From NCBI GenBank assembly GCA_900318275.1, contig ONJY01000005.1, forward strand, positions 1 through 64,000: a DNA stretch of 64,000 nucleotides, given 5' to 3'. This document shows positions 8,938 to 16,420 of the stretch, piece after piece. A program made the position numbers and the translations under genes. Source of the DNA: an uncultured Bacteroidales bacterium. Lineage in GTDB: Bacteria > Bacteroidota > Bacteroidia > Bacteroidales > P3. The notes under the pieces were generated by a model. That model was not told the DNA's origin. It saw nothing but the letters and a program-made list of their open reading frames with translations, and made no database searches. Each line of letters opens with the position of its first letter. Position 1 is the first letter of the stretch.

Positions 8938-9225
8938 ATGAGTGATAATATCAGCCACAAAGTGAAAGAGTTATGCCGTGAGAAAGGCATGACCATCAAG
9001 CAACTTGCCGAGAAGATGGATATTGCGCCTGAAAGCCTGTCAAGAGCCATCAACGGCAACCCACAACTATCAACCATTCGCAAAATAGCCGAGACTTTGG
9101 GCGTTTCGGTCACGAATTTGTTCGACCGCGACGAGGATGAACTGTTGGCGATAGTCGTTTATGCTGGCAAAACAAAAACTGCAACCACCAAGGCTGAACT
9201 GAAGAAGATAGTCGATGCACTTTAA
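8938..9225 (+). CDS. XRE-family transcriptional regulator
   Basis: 95 residues. A helix-turn-helix of the XRE/Cro type spans about residues 8-62: KGMTIKQLAEKMDI, then PESLSRAINGNPQLSTIRKIAETLGV. An acidic stretch and a short tail follow. The start lies 19 bases after a TATATTTG box, giving a very short leader. Transcribed away from the serine recombinase, it is the likely repressor or switch controlling the element. No inducer domain or protease-cleavage motif is visible. Confidence 0.85.
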   Translation: MSDNISHKVKELCREKGMTIKQLAEKMDIAPESLSRAINGNPQLSTIRKIAETLGVSVTNLFDRDEDELLAIVVYAGKTKTATTKAELKKIVDAL

Positions 9226-9239
9226 TCTTTTAAATTAGA

Positions 9240-9438
9240 TTGACACAAAAACAAGTGTGTCAAACCACCCCAACAAAGATTAAATTGACACATCGGTCAA
9301 AATGATACACCGACGAGGGGTTCCTGGTTAGTTGGGCCGTGGCCAGGCGTATCCCCGCTTATCGTAGTAGGGGTGGTATTGAAATGTAATGGGCTATCCA
9401 TTGCCCGTGTGAGTACCTGTCCCCCCACAAAAAAAATT
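9240..9438. other. Structured non-coding segment with TTGACACA repeats
   Basis: No gene fits. TTGACACA at 9240-9247 forms an 8-bp inverted repeat with TGTGTCAA at 9256-9263, and a third TTGACACA stands at 9285-9292. Next come GGCCGTGGCC, a CCCC...GGGG hairpin around 9352-9373 and a GGGC...GCCC hairpin around 9393. It lies between the convergent XRE gene and the replication gene. Possible roles are origin iterons, an oriT or a structured RNA; none is proven. Confidence 0.4.
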
Positions 9439-10725
9439 TCATGTCCTATCGCGATATTTAACAATGCCGTGTCTCTTTCTCCAGCGTTTCAACGTAGAGA
9501 CGCTGACCTTCACCCCGTATTCAGCCATCACTTTGACGTTCTCCTTGTCGGTCAGTTGTAAGTCGTAGAGTTTGCCTATACGCTCGTCGTTCCACACTCC
9601 TTTTGCCTTTGCCACCGCAGCCTTGGTTGATATACCTTGGCTCTTCCAGTACGCCACATCCACCTTGTACTTGCGTTTGTCGTGTCCCTTGATGGTTATA
9701 TCGTCGATGGGCTTTTCCAATGCTGCTTTCGCCACTCGCAGTATGAGCGACTGGTTTAGTACTCCGTCGATGTTGCAGTAGTTGTGTACAACCTCGTAGG
9801 CAAGGCAGTATATTAGATGTTCGGCGGTAATGTCGGGCTTAATTTTGCGGATGATGAGTGCTGCGGTGGCAAGTTTCTTTCTACGCCCCTCGCCATCCTG
9901 CCACTTGTGTACGCGCCGTGTATTCACGTCCCATTTGCGATAGATACGTAGATAGTTCTCGTCTATTGGTGCATAGCCATTGCTGTATATCAGTTCGCTC
10001 TCCTCAATGTGAGGGTATTCGCTACTGTAGGTCGATACAAACTTTCTCAAAGACATACCCTCAAAGTCTTGTCTGAAAGTATCATTGCTAATAATATCGC
10101 ACTCTCTTTTTTTTATTTTTATATGCTTTGACACTTTCTCTTTCTTCTCGGTTGTCGTACTGGCTGCGGTAGGTAGGTGGTAGACGTTGTAGGTACACAC
10201 CATCCGACAAGTGGGTAAGGCGTTACCAAAGAAAGCCTGTGCAGGGCTGTGTGTGCAGTTGTCAAGGTCACCGATACCACTCTCATCTTTCAATGTGTCA
10301 AACAATGCCTGATACCTTCCTACCCCCTTTATCTTACCATCAAAACAGTATATCAACCTATATCGGTTGCCCTTGATGCCGTCGCTTGTTGTGGTGTAGG
10401 CAATGGTTGGCTGATAGGTCAACATTGTCAAGTATTCTTCCATCGGCAAGTTGTTATTGTCGATGTCGTAGGGGATGAATGAGGTGTAGCGGAAGCTTGC
10501 CTGTGTTTTTGTGCTGTTGGTGAATGTCTCGTCGTTGTCGTCGTAGCAATGGCAGAACGAGTGACCCTCTTTGATGAGTTGGCAGAGAGTGTCGATGTTC
10601 GCTGACTGCTTCTGATATACTAATGACTTTGATACCGCCTCGAAGTCCGCTTTGTCCTTGTGTGTGGTCGTTGACACGCTCACGTTGAACGTGTAGCCAC
10701 TTTGTGCTGTGCTGTATGTTATCAT
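9439..10725 (-). CDS. Primase-like replication protein of the element
   Basis: 428 residues from the preferred start at 10725 (MITYSTAQ). An in-frame ATG at 10770 would add 15 residues, but it lies upstream of the predicted promoter box. The N-terminal half has a Tyr-Asp-Ile-Asp acidic pair (about residue 75), a YTTTSDG turn, Arg-Tyr-Arg-Leu-Ile-Tyr and QAFFGN, a pattern like archaeo-eukaryotic primases or VirE/BT4734-type proteins of Bacteroides elements. The C-terminal end (TLKRWRKRHG) looks like a helix-turn-helix. The gene would allow replication of the excised element. Motif-level assignment only. Confidence 0.6.
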   Translation of the reverse strand: MITYSTAQSGYTFNVSVSTTTHKDKADFEAVSKSLVYQKQSANIDTLCQLIKEGHSFCHCYDDNDETFTNSTKTQASFRYTSFIPYDIDNNNLPMEEYLTMLTYQPTIAYTTTSDGIKGNRYRLIYCFDGKIKGVGRYQALFDTLKDESGIGDLDNCTHSPAQAFFGNALPTCRMVCTYNVYHLPTAASTTTEKKEKVSKHIKIKKRECDIISNDTFRQDFEGMSLRKFVSTYSSEYPHIEESELIYSNGYAPIDENYLRIYRKWDVNTRRVHKWQDGEGRRKKLATAALIIRKIKPDITAEHLIYCLAYEVVHNYCNIDGVLNQSLILRVAKAALEKPIDDITIKGHDKRKYKVDVAYWKSQGISTKAAVAKAKGVWNDERIGKLYDLQLTDKENVKVMAEYGVKVSVSTLKRWRKRHGIVKYRDRT

Positions 10726-10837
10726 GTCGTTTTGTCTTTTTCTACTAATATACAACTTTTTTCCGAACATATTAAAAGTTTCGACTATTTATAAATAAAT
10801 ATCAATATAGTTCAATAAGTATCAAAAATCAAACACT

Positions 10838-11005
10838 ATGGCAAAACGAATAACACGCAAGGTCTCCGATGAGACGAGACGTAAGATGTCAGTCGCCCAC
10901 AAAGGCAGAAAAAACGGAATGTGGAAACGCAAACACTCCGTAACTACTAAGTTGATGATAAGCGAAGCATTGAGACGCTACTGGCAGCACCTACCCAAGA
11001 TTTAA
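10838..11005 (+). CDS. NUMOD3-type small DNA-binding protein, 55 residues
   Basis: A short reading frame starting ATGGCAAAACG and ending TAA at 11003. The product is very basic and contains two copies of the NUMOD3-like pattern: (S)DETRRKMSVAHKGRKNGMW, then KHSVTTKLMISEALRRYW. In homing endonucleases this module contacts DNA beside a GIY-YIG or HNH nuclease. Here no nuclease domain is attached and none is encoded next to it. It lies divergent from the replication gene, with a leader of about 110 bases. The conserved module argues for a real gene; its function is unknown. Confidence 0.65.
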   Translation: MAKRITRKVSDETRRKMSVAHKGRKNGMWKRKHSVTTKLMISEALRRYWQHLPKI

Positions 11006-11194
11006 CCTCTACCTATGTACGTGCATGGAACTTTCAGTAGCAATTCCAACCGTGTATAAACATAACGCATTGTGACTAATGGAATAGCCACACATATACA
11101 ATGTAAGACAATCCGTGGAAAACACCTTTTTTAACGAAGGTGTGAGTTTAATTGCATTTTATTCTGTAATTTTCCTTAGGCAGCGGACACATTA

Positions 11195-11220
11195 AAGGGC
11201 GGCCGGCAACGGTCGCCCTT
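11195..11220. terminator. Hairpin terminator between convergent genes
   Basis: AAGGGCGGCC (11195-11204) pairs with GGTCGCCCTT (11211-11220) through nine Watson-Crick pairs and one G-U pair around a 6-base loop, between the NUMOD3 gene and the leftward dispanin gene. A weaker CACCTT/AAGGTG hairpin lies at 11123-11142. Confidence 0.55.
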
Positions 11221-11240
11221 CTATGTTTTAATAAGACAAC

Positions 11241-11471
11241 TTATGCGTTGGATAAATGGACAATAATTATTATTTCAACAACAGCAATAACATAGGTAAG
11301 TATAGTACAGACCATAGCCCATTTTGAATACTTCTTTGCCATTTCAATGTTGCCATCATCCCACACGGAGTTCACTTGAAGACTGAAAACTAATGCAAGT
11401 AACGCAGTCGGCAAGAAAAGGAACAATCCTATAATACCCGTGACAAAAAAGGTTTGCGGTTTCTTTTGCAT
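11241..11471 (-). CDS. CD225/dispanin-like small membrane protein
   Basis: 76 residues with two hydrophobic segments (about 8-31 and 49-72) around a polar loop. The pattern LALVFSLQVNSVWDDGN followed by AKKYSKWA is the conserved re-entrant/loop signature of the CD225/dispanin family, to which eukaryotic IFITM antiviral proteins also belong. Only 3 bases separate it from the upstream zinc-ribbon gene, so the pair is surely one operon. Bacterial dispanins are usually of unknown function; a membrane-associated role, possibly defence or stress, is inference from family only. Confidence 0.65.
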   Translation of the reverse strand: MQKKPQTFFVTGIIGLFLFLPTALLALVFSLQVNSVWDDGNIEMAKKYSKWAMVCTILTYVIAVVEIIIIVHLSNA

Positions 11472-11474
11472 GAC

Positions 11475-12011
11475 CTAACAGGCTAATGGAAGAAGTAGAA
11501 GCAGAATGATAATAATTATTATCCAAAAGATACGTTTTTTATCCTTCTCCTTTTTGTTTATCGAATCCTGTGCATAGGTCTCTTCGGTGGTGGTGGTAGC
11601 ACTTAAAGCACCTGTTGTTCGGTTGAACGATAGCATTATCTGCTCTTTTTGTCCGACTTTAACAGCGTGGCTGGTTGTACGAACGCTACAACTAAAGTTT
11701 ATAATACAATCATGGTCAATTTCAACAATAGTTGTTCCACCTTTCTCAACAGTACCCACTTGACGACCTTCAATAGAAATTTTCACAGGTGGGTTCATGG
11801 CAAATGGCTCTTTGTAGCCGTGAATCGTAATTTTGGTTGTTCTGGGGGTCTTATACCCACATTTAGGACAGGTTGCTATTTCTGAACTGTACTGATGTCC
11901 ACATTCGGGACATATCACAGGTTTTGCATTGGGGTCATGCCCACAGTGAGGACATTGAGCCACAGTGTCGCTGAATTGTTTTCCACATTCTGAGCAGGTA
12001 ATAAGTGCCAT
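11475..12011 (-). CDS. Double zinc-ribbon protein with C-terminal membrane anchor
   Basis: 178 residues from the start at 12011 (MALITCSECG). Two tandem zinc ribbons occupy about residues 5-55 as four CxxC knuckles (CSEC, CPHC, CPEC, CPKC). A beta-rich PEGA-like middle follows (PPVKISIEGRQVG, GTTIVEIDHDC), then a Thr-rich linker and a basic KKEKDKKR stretch. A single hydrophobic helix ends the protein (IIIIILLLLLP). The topology suggests a tail-anchored cytoplasmic sensor or scaffold. It is paired with the dispanin-like gene. No enzymatic motif is seen. Confidence 0.65.
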   Translation of the reverse strand: MALITCSECGKQFSDTVAQCPHCGHDPNAKPVICPECGHQYSSEIATCPKCGYKTPRTTKITIHGYKEPFAMNPPVKISIEGRQVGTVEKGGTTIVEIDHDCIINFSCSVRTTSHAVKVGQKEQIMLSFNRTTGALSATTTTEETYAQDSINKKEKDKKRIFWIIIIIILLLLLPLAC

Positions 12012-12400
12012 AAACCAATCCCTAATTTGTGTCGGGCGCAACTTTTATCCTCGGCTCGGAAGAATTAAACTTAACGAAGAAAGTGGAGCCATCCATCTTA
12101 CCCTATCCCGATTGGTAGGGTTTGGACTCCCTGTCGTATAAAGTGGATAAGGTTGTTTGAATTTCTCCACTTGGTGTATATCGTAGGAATACGAATACAA
12201 TCCAAGTGAAAACTCATTTCCTTTTCTGACTTTATACTGTGTGAAGTGTCCAAGTTCACCAATCGCAGAATTAAGCGAAAATGCGCTTTCTCTCGGTAAA
12301 CCATTGCTTGCGGTTTACGAGTGCAAAGATATGCATTTTGAATGAACTGGCAAAAATTTTTTAATAATGTATAGCATGTTTCTTTTTAAGTTTCTGAACT
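12012..12400. other. Intergenic stretch without a supported gene
   Basis: Gap between the integrase stop and the zinc-ribbon start. A 68-codon minus-strand frame (12098-12304) exists but has no recognisable family and no good start context. A minus-strand promoter for the zinc-ribbon/dispanin pair must lie here, but no clear TAnnTTTG box was found. I see no RNA gene or repeat. Confidence 0.4.
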
Positions 12401-13699
12401 TTAGACGTTTCTTTGGGTTGTCTGGTATGCCTCATCAATGGCATTCGTGACCTTGACAGCGCCGTTTTGACTTAATCCAATGTATGGAGCCATCTCTTTG
12501 AGGTCGGAATGGCTTGTGATGAGTGCAATGAGTTCGGGTGATACACCCTCGTTGATGGCGGTGGAAATGAATGTGCGCCGTGCAACGTGAGTACCGAGGT
12601 CTTTCTTAGGATGACGCACTACGATTTCTTTGTCTAACCGCCATTGATGGTCAACCCATTCTCCTGTTAGTCCTGCTCTCTCGCCAAGTGTCTTCAGGTG
12701 GTCGTTGTACTTTTGGTTGCTAATGACAGGGAACGCTACATTGTTTGGATATGGAATGTCCTTGTGTTTCATGTAGATTTCAAGAGCCACTTTCGTTAGA
12801 GGGAATTCCACTCGCTTCTTGTTCTTCTGTGTGACCATTTTGATGTAGTATCTCCCGTCGTCGTGCATGGTGATGTCGCCCTTTGTCAGTCGCTTCAAGT
12901 CGCTATATCTTAATGATGTGCCACATTGAAACAAGAAGAAGTCCCTGACCATATCAAGAGAACAGGATTGTGACAAGTCTAAATCCATAATCTGCTTCAC
13001 TTCGTTCACTGTAAGAAAGCGAGGGTCAATGATGGCAGGTCGTAGTTTGGGTCTGAAGGCAAAGAACTCTTCATTGACAAGGCAGTTCTTCGATTTCGCC
13101 CAAGTCACGAATGTGCGAAAGTTTGACAAATTATCGGAAATGTGGTCGTTGTACGTTCCGTGACCATCCAACCCCTTCGACCACGTCTCCAGTATCTTTT
13201 GCATCATATTGATGGAAAGGTCGCTGAATTTCAGTTTGGGGTGGCTCTGTTGCAGTCCCTTTTCGATTCGTTTGTGCTTGTCAATCATGCTTTGATTCCA
13301 TGCACGTGACTTGGATTGTACCTCGATAAACTGGTCGAAGTAGTAGTAGAACTCTTCACCGCCTCTGCTGTTCCTGCTGTTGAACTTGTCGTTAAACCTC
13401 TTCTTCAGTTCGGTAAACGAAGGCTCGACCTCCTTAAACATACAACTATCGAAGTAGTCGATGATAAACTGCTCTTCGTCCTTCAGTCGGTTGTTGAGTT
13501 CTGTGTATGATATGTTATCAACCCGACAACCCTGCTTCACGCATTCCTTTTGCTCGTTCCATTGGGAATCCAGAACCGATATACCGCTGTAGAGCCGATT
13601 AAGCGTGTTGCGATAGTGAATGTTGAAAATAACTGACGAATACCCGTTCTTCCTTGGGGTCGTTCTTCTGATGTGCATTTTGTACTTTAACTTTAACAT
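12401..13699 (-). CDS. Tyrosine recombinase / integrase of the element
   Basis: 432 residues, the usual length of Bacteroides-type phage-integrase-family recombinases. The N-terminal arm-binding region covers about 1-90 and the SAM-like core-binding domain about 115-215. In the catalytic domain the visible residues are Arg264 (GTSLRYSDL), a lysine near 292-295, His371 and Arg374 (HVARRTF), His397 (ITSHSDL) and Tyr406 (PYIGLS), a full R-K-H-R-H-Y set. It lies next to attR, as expected for the enzyme that inserted the element into tRNA-Ser. Confidence 0.92.
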   Translation of the reverse strand: MLKLKYKMHIRRTTPRKNGYSSVIFNIHYRNTLNRLYSGISVLDSQWNEQKECVKQGCRVDNISYTELNNRLKDEEQFIIDYFDSCMFKEVEPSFTELKKRFNDKFNSRNSRGGEEFYYYFDQFIEVQSKSRAWNQSMIDKHKRIEKGLQQSHPKLKFSDLSINMMQKILETWSKGLDGHGTYNDHISDNLSNFRTFVTWAKSKNCLVNEEFFAFRPKLRPAIIDPRFLTVNEVKQIMDLDLSQSCSLDMVRDFFLFQCGTSLRYSDLKRLTKGDITMHDDGRYYIKMVTQKNKKRVEFPLTKVALEIYMKHKDIPYPNNVAFPVISNQKYNDHLKTLGERAGLTGEWVDHQWRLDKEIVVRHPKKDLGTHVARRTFISTAINEGVSPELIALITSHSDLKEMAPYIGLSQNGAVKVTNAIDEAYQTTQRNV

Positions 13700-13744
13700 A
13701 TTATATGAGTTTTATTGTTATCAAAAATCTACCGTATAACCATT

Positions 13745-13760
13745 ATATACAACTTTTTTC
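13745..13760 (-). promoter_or_regulatory. Promoter of the integrase gene
   Basis: Minus strand reads GGAAAAAAGTTGTATATAATG across this site, the third copy of the element's GGAAAAAAGTTGTATAT block, about 45 bases before the integrase ATG. Confidence 0.5.
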
Positions 13761-13925
13761 CATAAAACATAAAAAAAAGTGTAGATTGCACACAGAAAAA
13801 TGCAAGAAAATGTGCAGGTTTTCGCCAAAACGGTAGGTGAAACGCAGCCAAAACAGGTTTACATATAATATGATAATACCACTGTTGCCCAATCGTTTAG
13901 ATATAGGTAGGCAATAGTATTTCTC

Positions 13926-13941
13926 ATCCCTGTCTCTCCGC
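13926..13941. other. Right attachment site (attR)
   Basis: Exact 16-bp copy of atccctgtctctccgc from the tRNA-Ser 3' end (7563-7578). It lies outside any gene and directly before the ancestral tRNA terminator. Confidence 0.85.
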
Positions 13942-13949
13942 AAAAGAAA

Positions 13950-13974
13950 AGGAGCCTGTTCGGCTCCTTTTTTT
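13950..13974. terminator. Ancestral tRNA terminator, also end of pigment cluster
   Basis: GGAGCC (13951-13956) and GGCTCC (13962-13967) around TGTTC, with T7 on the plus strand and TTTTCTTTTG on the minus strand. It follows attR at the distance expected for the tRNA before insertion. It can also end the leftward pigment operon, whose last gene stops at 13998. Confidence 0.8.
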
Positions 13975-13997
13975 GTGTTTTGCGTCCATCTTTCACT

Positions 13998-15104
13998 TTA
14001 TATCAGTGCCGGGTATTGCTGCTCGACGGGGTTGGAGTAGATGTCGAGGAGAATGGTCTTCTCGGCGTCAGGGATGCTGTCGAGGCGCTGCTGGAACTGC
14101 TGCCGGATGGCCGGCGAGTAGTGGTCGGCGAAGTGCGTGGTGTGGTGCACGAGGTCGTAGGCCAGGTAGTTGGTGGGGTGCAGGCAGTAGCCGGTGACGA
14201 TGCGTCGGTCAATGAGTGCGGCGAGGTTCTCGAAGGGGCTGTCGGTGGCTGAGCAGCGGTCTATCTCCTCGTCGGTGAGCGGTGCGGTGATGCTCAGGTG
14301 CACATGCCCTTTGGGTTGTATGATGCCGGTGAGGACGCTGTTCATGTCTTCGCCTTTGGCTTTGCGATAGGGGCCGAGGGCTCGCATGTGCAGCTCGTGG
14401 GCTTTGAGCAGGTCGCAGGGCTCCCATTCGTAGCTGATGCTTACGGGCACTATGTTGAGCGCTTTGAGAGGCAGGAGCGGAGCCTCGCGAGTGGCGCGGC
14501 CGCTGAGGGCCAGCATCTTGAGGAGTGACACCTCGGTGCGGTCGAGGCCGTCTTTGGTGCGGCCGTTGCGCTGGGCTATCCACACCGAGTGCTGGTCGCC
14601 TAAGGTGACCTGCCGGATGTATTGCGACACCTGCAACATGTTGCGGTAGAACTCCTTGGGTGTGCCGCCGCGCTCGACGCGGAACATTCGGTTTGCGCGC
14701 CCTATGAGTGTGATGACGGGGTCCTGCATGAGGTTGGCGCCGAAGGTTATGTAGAGCTCGTTGTACTCGAAGAGGAGATACTGTAGAAGAAAGGCGTCGA
14801 GGGTGATGTCGCGGTGGTTGGAAATGAAGAGGTAGGGGCGGCCCGGGACGAGGAGGTCGGTGCCGGTGTGGGTGAAGTCGGTGATGGTCTGTCCGACGAT
14901 GCGGCCTATGGCGTCGCGCATGACGGTGTCCTGCATGGTGTGTATGTCGCCGATGGAGCGCAGCTGGCGTGCAAAGTCCTCGGGGTCTGCGTCGGGGTGT
15001 ATGAAGCGCGCTATGGGTGCCATCAGCGGCGAGGCGGCTATCGTGTCGAGTGCCTGGGGCAGCTCGGCGTCGGTCAGGGGGCGTATGTTGTCGAACATTG
15101 TCAA
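13998..15104 (-). CDS. Glycerol/lyso-lipid acyltransferase-like protein
   Basis: 368 residues related to PlsC-type acyltransferases. The region FISNHRDITLD (about residues 93-103) is the NHx-type acyl-transfer motif in the form seen in Bacteroidota homologues. A later VERGG and a WIAQRNGRTKDG segment sit where the FPEGTR-type motif is expected. No signal peptide; probably a peripheral cytoplasmic-membrane enzyme. It is the last gene of the long leftward cluster, 20 bases after the ligase gene. In the pathway it may attach the polyene acyl chain to a lipid acceptor, but a general phospholipid role is possible. Confidence 0.65.
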   Translation of the reverse strand: MTMFDNIRPLTDAELPQALDTIAASPLMAPIARFIHPDADPEDFARQLRSIGDIHTMQDTVMRDAIGRIVGQTITDFTHTGTDLLVPGRPYLFISNHRDITLDAFLLQYLLFEYNELYITFGANLMQDPVITLIGRANRMFRVERGGTPKEFYRNMLQVSQYIRQVTLGDQHSVWIAQRNGRTKDGLDRTEVSLLKMLALSGRATREAPLLPLKALNIVPVSISYEWEPCDLLKAHELHMRALGPYRKAKGEDMNSVLTGIIQPKGHVHLSITAPLTDEEIDRCSATDSPFENLAALIDRRIVTGYCLHPTNYLAYDLVHHTTHFADHYSPAIRQQFQQRLDSIPDAEKTILLDIYSNPVEQQYPALI

Positions 15105-15124
15105 TGCGTTAATGTGTTATTGTG

Positions 15125-16420
15125 TCAGTGTTTTGCCCGCAGGTCGATGAACTTGATGGGCTTGCGGCTCTTGGCGGGGAAGTTGATGCGCTGTATCTCC
15201 TCGACGGGCATCACTTCGACCTCGGGGGCCACACGGATGCGCGAGCGGAAGGAGTCTTTGAGCTCTTTGACGACGGCATCGGTGTAGCCTTCGCGCAGGC
15301 CGATCTTCACCTTCACGTCGTCGGTGCCGGCGTTGTTGGTCGACACCTCGATGACGTAGTTGGCCACGTAGTCGGTGTTGTCGAGCACGTCGTTGATTGC
15401 TGGCGGGTAGAGGGTTGTGCCTTTGAGCTTTATCATGTTGTTCTTGCGGCCGATGAGCGGCGTGAGGCGGTAGCTGTAGCGGCCGCACTGGCAGCGGTCG
15501 GTGATCCTGGACGCTATGTCGCCTGTGCGGAAGCGCAGCAGGGGCATGCCTTCAACGCCGAGGGTGGTGACCACTATCTCGCCGGGTTGACCGTCAGGCA
15601 CGGGGAGGTCGTCGTCGCCGATTATCTCGACGATGATGAGCTCGGGGTGCACATGGCCTCCGCAGCCGTAAGGACATTCGCTGAAGGTGGCTCCCATCTC
15701 GGTGGAGGAGTAGGTGGCGAAAAGGTCGACGTCCCACTTCTCCTTGATGCGGCGACCGAGGAGGTTGAGGCTGAAGTCCTGCTCGCGGAGGCCTTCGCCG
15801 ATGCCTATGATGCGGCGTATTGAGGATGCGCGGTAGTCGATGCCGTGCTGCTCGGCATAGTCGATGAGCTTGAGGATGAATGACGGCACGCACATGATGG
15901 TGTCGGGGTGTATGCGTCGGATGGTGTCCCACTGCAGTTCGGGGATGCCGTTGCCCACACGTATCACCGAAGCGCCCATCTCGCGGATGCCGAGGAAGTA
16001 GGCCAGACCTGCCATGAAACGTTTGTCCATGGTGGTCATGAGCTGCACGATGTTGCCGGGCTTGAGGCCAGCGCACTCGAAGCTCTTCTTCTCGTTGTAG
16101 GCCAGGCGCTGCAGGTCTTTCTCGGTGCAGCCGAAGGTGACGGGGTCGCCGAGGGTGCCGCTGGTGGTGATGTAGTCTATCACCTTCTCTCGCGGGCAGC
16201 AGAGGAAGTCGTCGTTGAAGAGTTGCAGGTCCTTTTTCTCGGTGAAGGGTATCTTGACCATGTCCTCAAGATGCTGTATTTTGTCGATGTCGATGCCGTA
16301 GCTGGCAAACATGCGCTGGTAGTACGGCGAGTGCTGCTTGAGGTATTGCAGCGCCTCGTGGAGCTTGCCTTCCTGGAAGGCTTTTATCTCTTCAGGTTTC
16401 TGGTATTCAATATCTGTCAT
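15125..16420 (-). CDS. PaaK-like AMP-forming aryl/acyl ligase
   Basis: 431 residues from the ATG at 16420, which overlaps the previous stop as ATGA; MAKNNTM at 16438 is an alternative. It resembles phenylacetate-CoA ligases in length and motifs: TTSGTLGDPV for the phosphate-binding loop, YSSTEMGATF for the adenylate motif, RTGDI, and a C-terminal KLKGTTLYPPAI segment. Paired cysteines (CPYGCGGH, CQCGR) suggest a zinc site as in other members. In this cluster it most likely activates p-coumarate, or another aryl acid, for loading onto CoA or an acyl carrier protein. The substrate is inferred from the tyrosine ammonia-lyase upstream. Confidence 0.8.
   Translation of the reverse strand: MTDIEYQKPEEIKAFQEGKLHEALQYLKQHSPYYQRMFASYGIDIDKIQHLEDMVKIPFTEKKDLQLFNDDFLCCPREKVIDYITTSGTLGDPVTFGCTEKDLQRLAYNEKKSFECAGLKPGNIVQLMTTMDKRFMAGLAYFLGIREMGASVIRVGNGIPELQWDTIRRIHPDTIMCVPSFILKLIDYAEQHGIDYRASSIRRIIGIGEGLREQDFSLNLLGRRIKEKWDVDLFATYSSTEMGATFSECPYGCGGHVHPELIIVEIIGDDDLPVPDGQPGEIVVTTLGVEGMPLLRFRTGDIASRITDRCQCGRYSYRLTPLIGRKNNMIKLKGTTLYPPAINDVLDNTDYVANYVIEVSTNNAGTDDVKVKIGLREGYTDAVVKELKDSFRSRIRVAPEVEVMPVEEIQRINFPAKSRKPIKFIDLRAKH

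Larger units (their letters stand above)
7563..13941. mobile_element. 6.4-kb integrative element in tRNA-Ser(CGA)
   Basis: Bounded by 16-bp direct repeats of the tRNA 3' end, with a tyrosine recombinase gene next to the right repeat. Content: DUF3853-like DNA-binding protein, serine recombinase, XRE regulator, primase-like replication protein, a NUMOD3 small protein, dispanin and zinc-ribbon genes, and integrase. No relaxase, coupling protein, capsid or portal gene is visible, so it is neither a self-transmissible conjugative element nor a complete phage. A mobilisable element, phage satellite or replicating excised circle is inferred. Its base composition looks clearly less GC-rich than the genes on either side. 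Confidence 0.85.

Noticed and set aside
12098..12304. 68-codon minus-strand frame before the zinc-ribbon gene
   Set aside because: No family, poor start, and it lies where a promoter region is expected.
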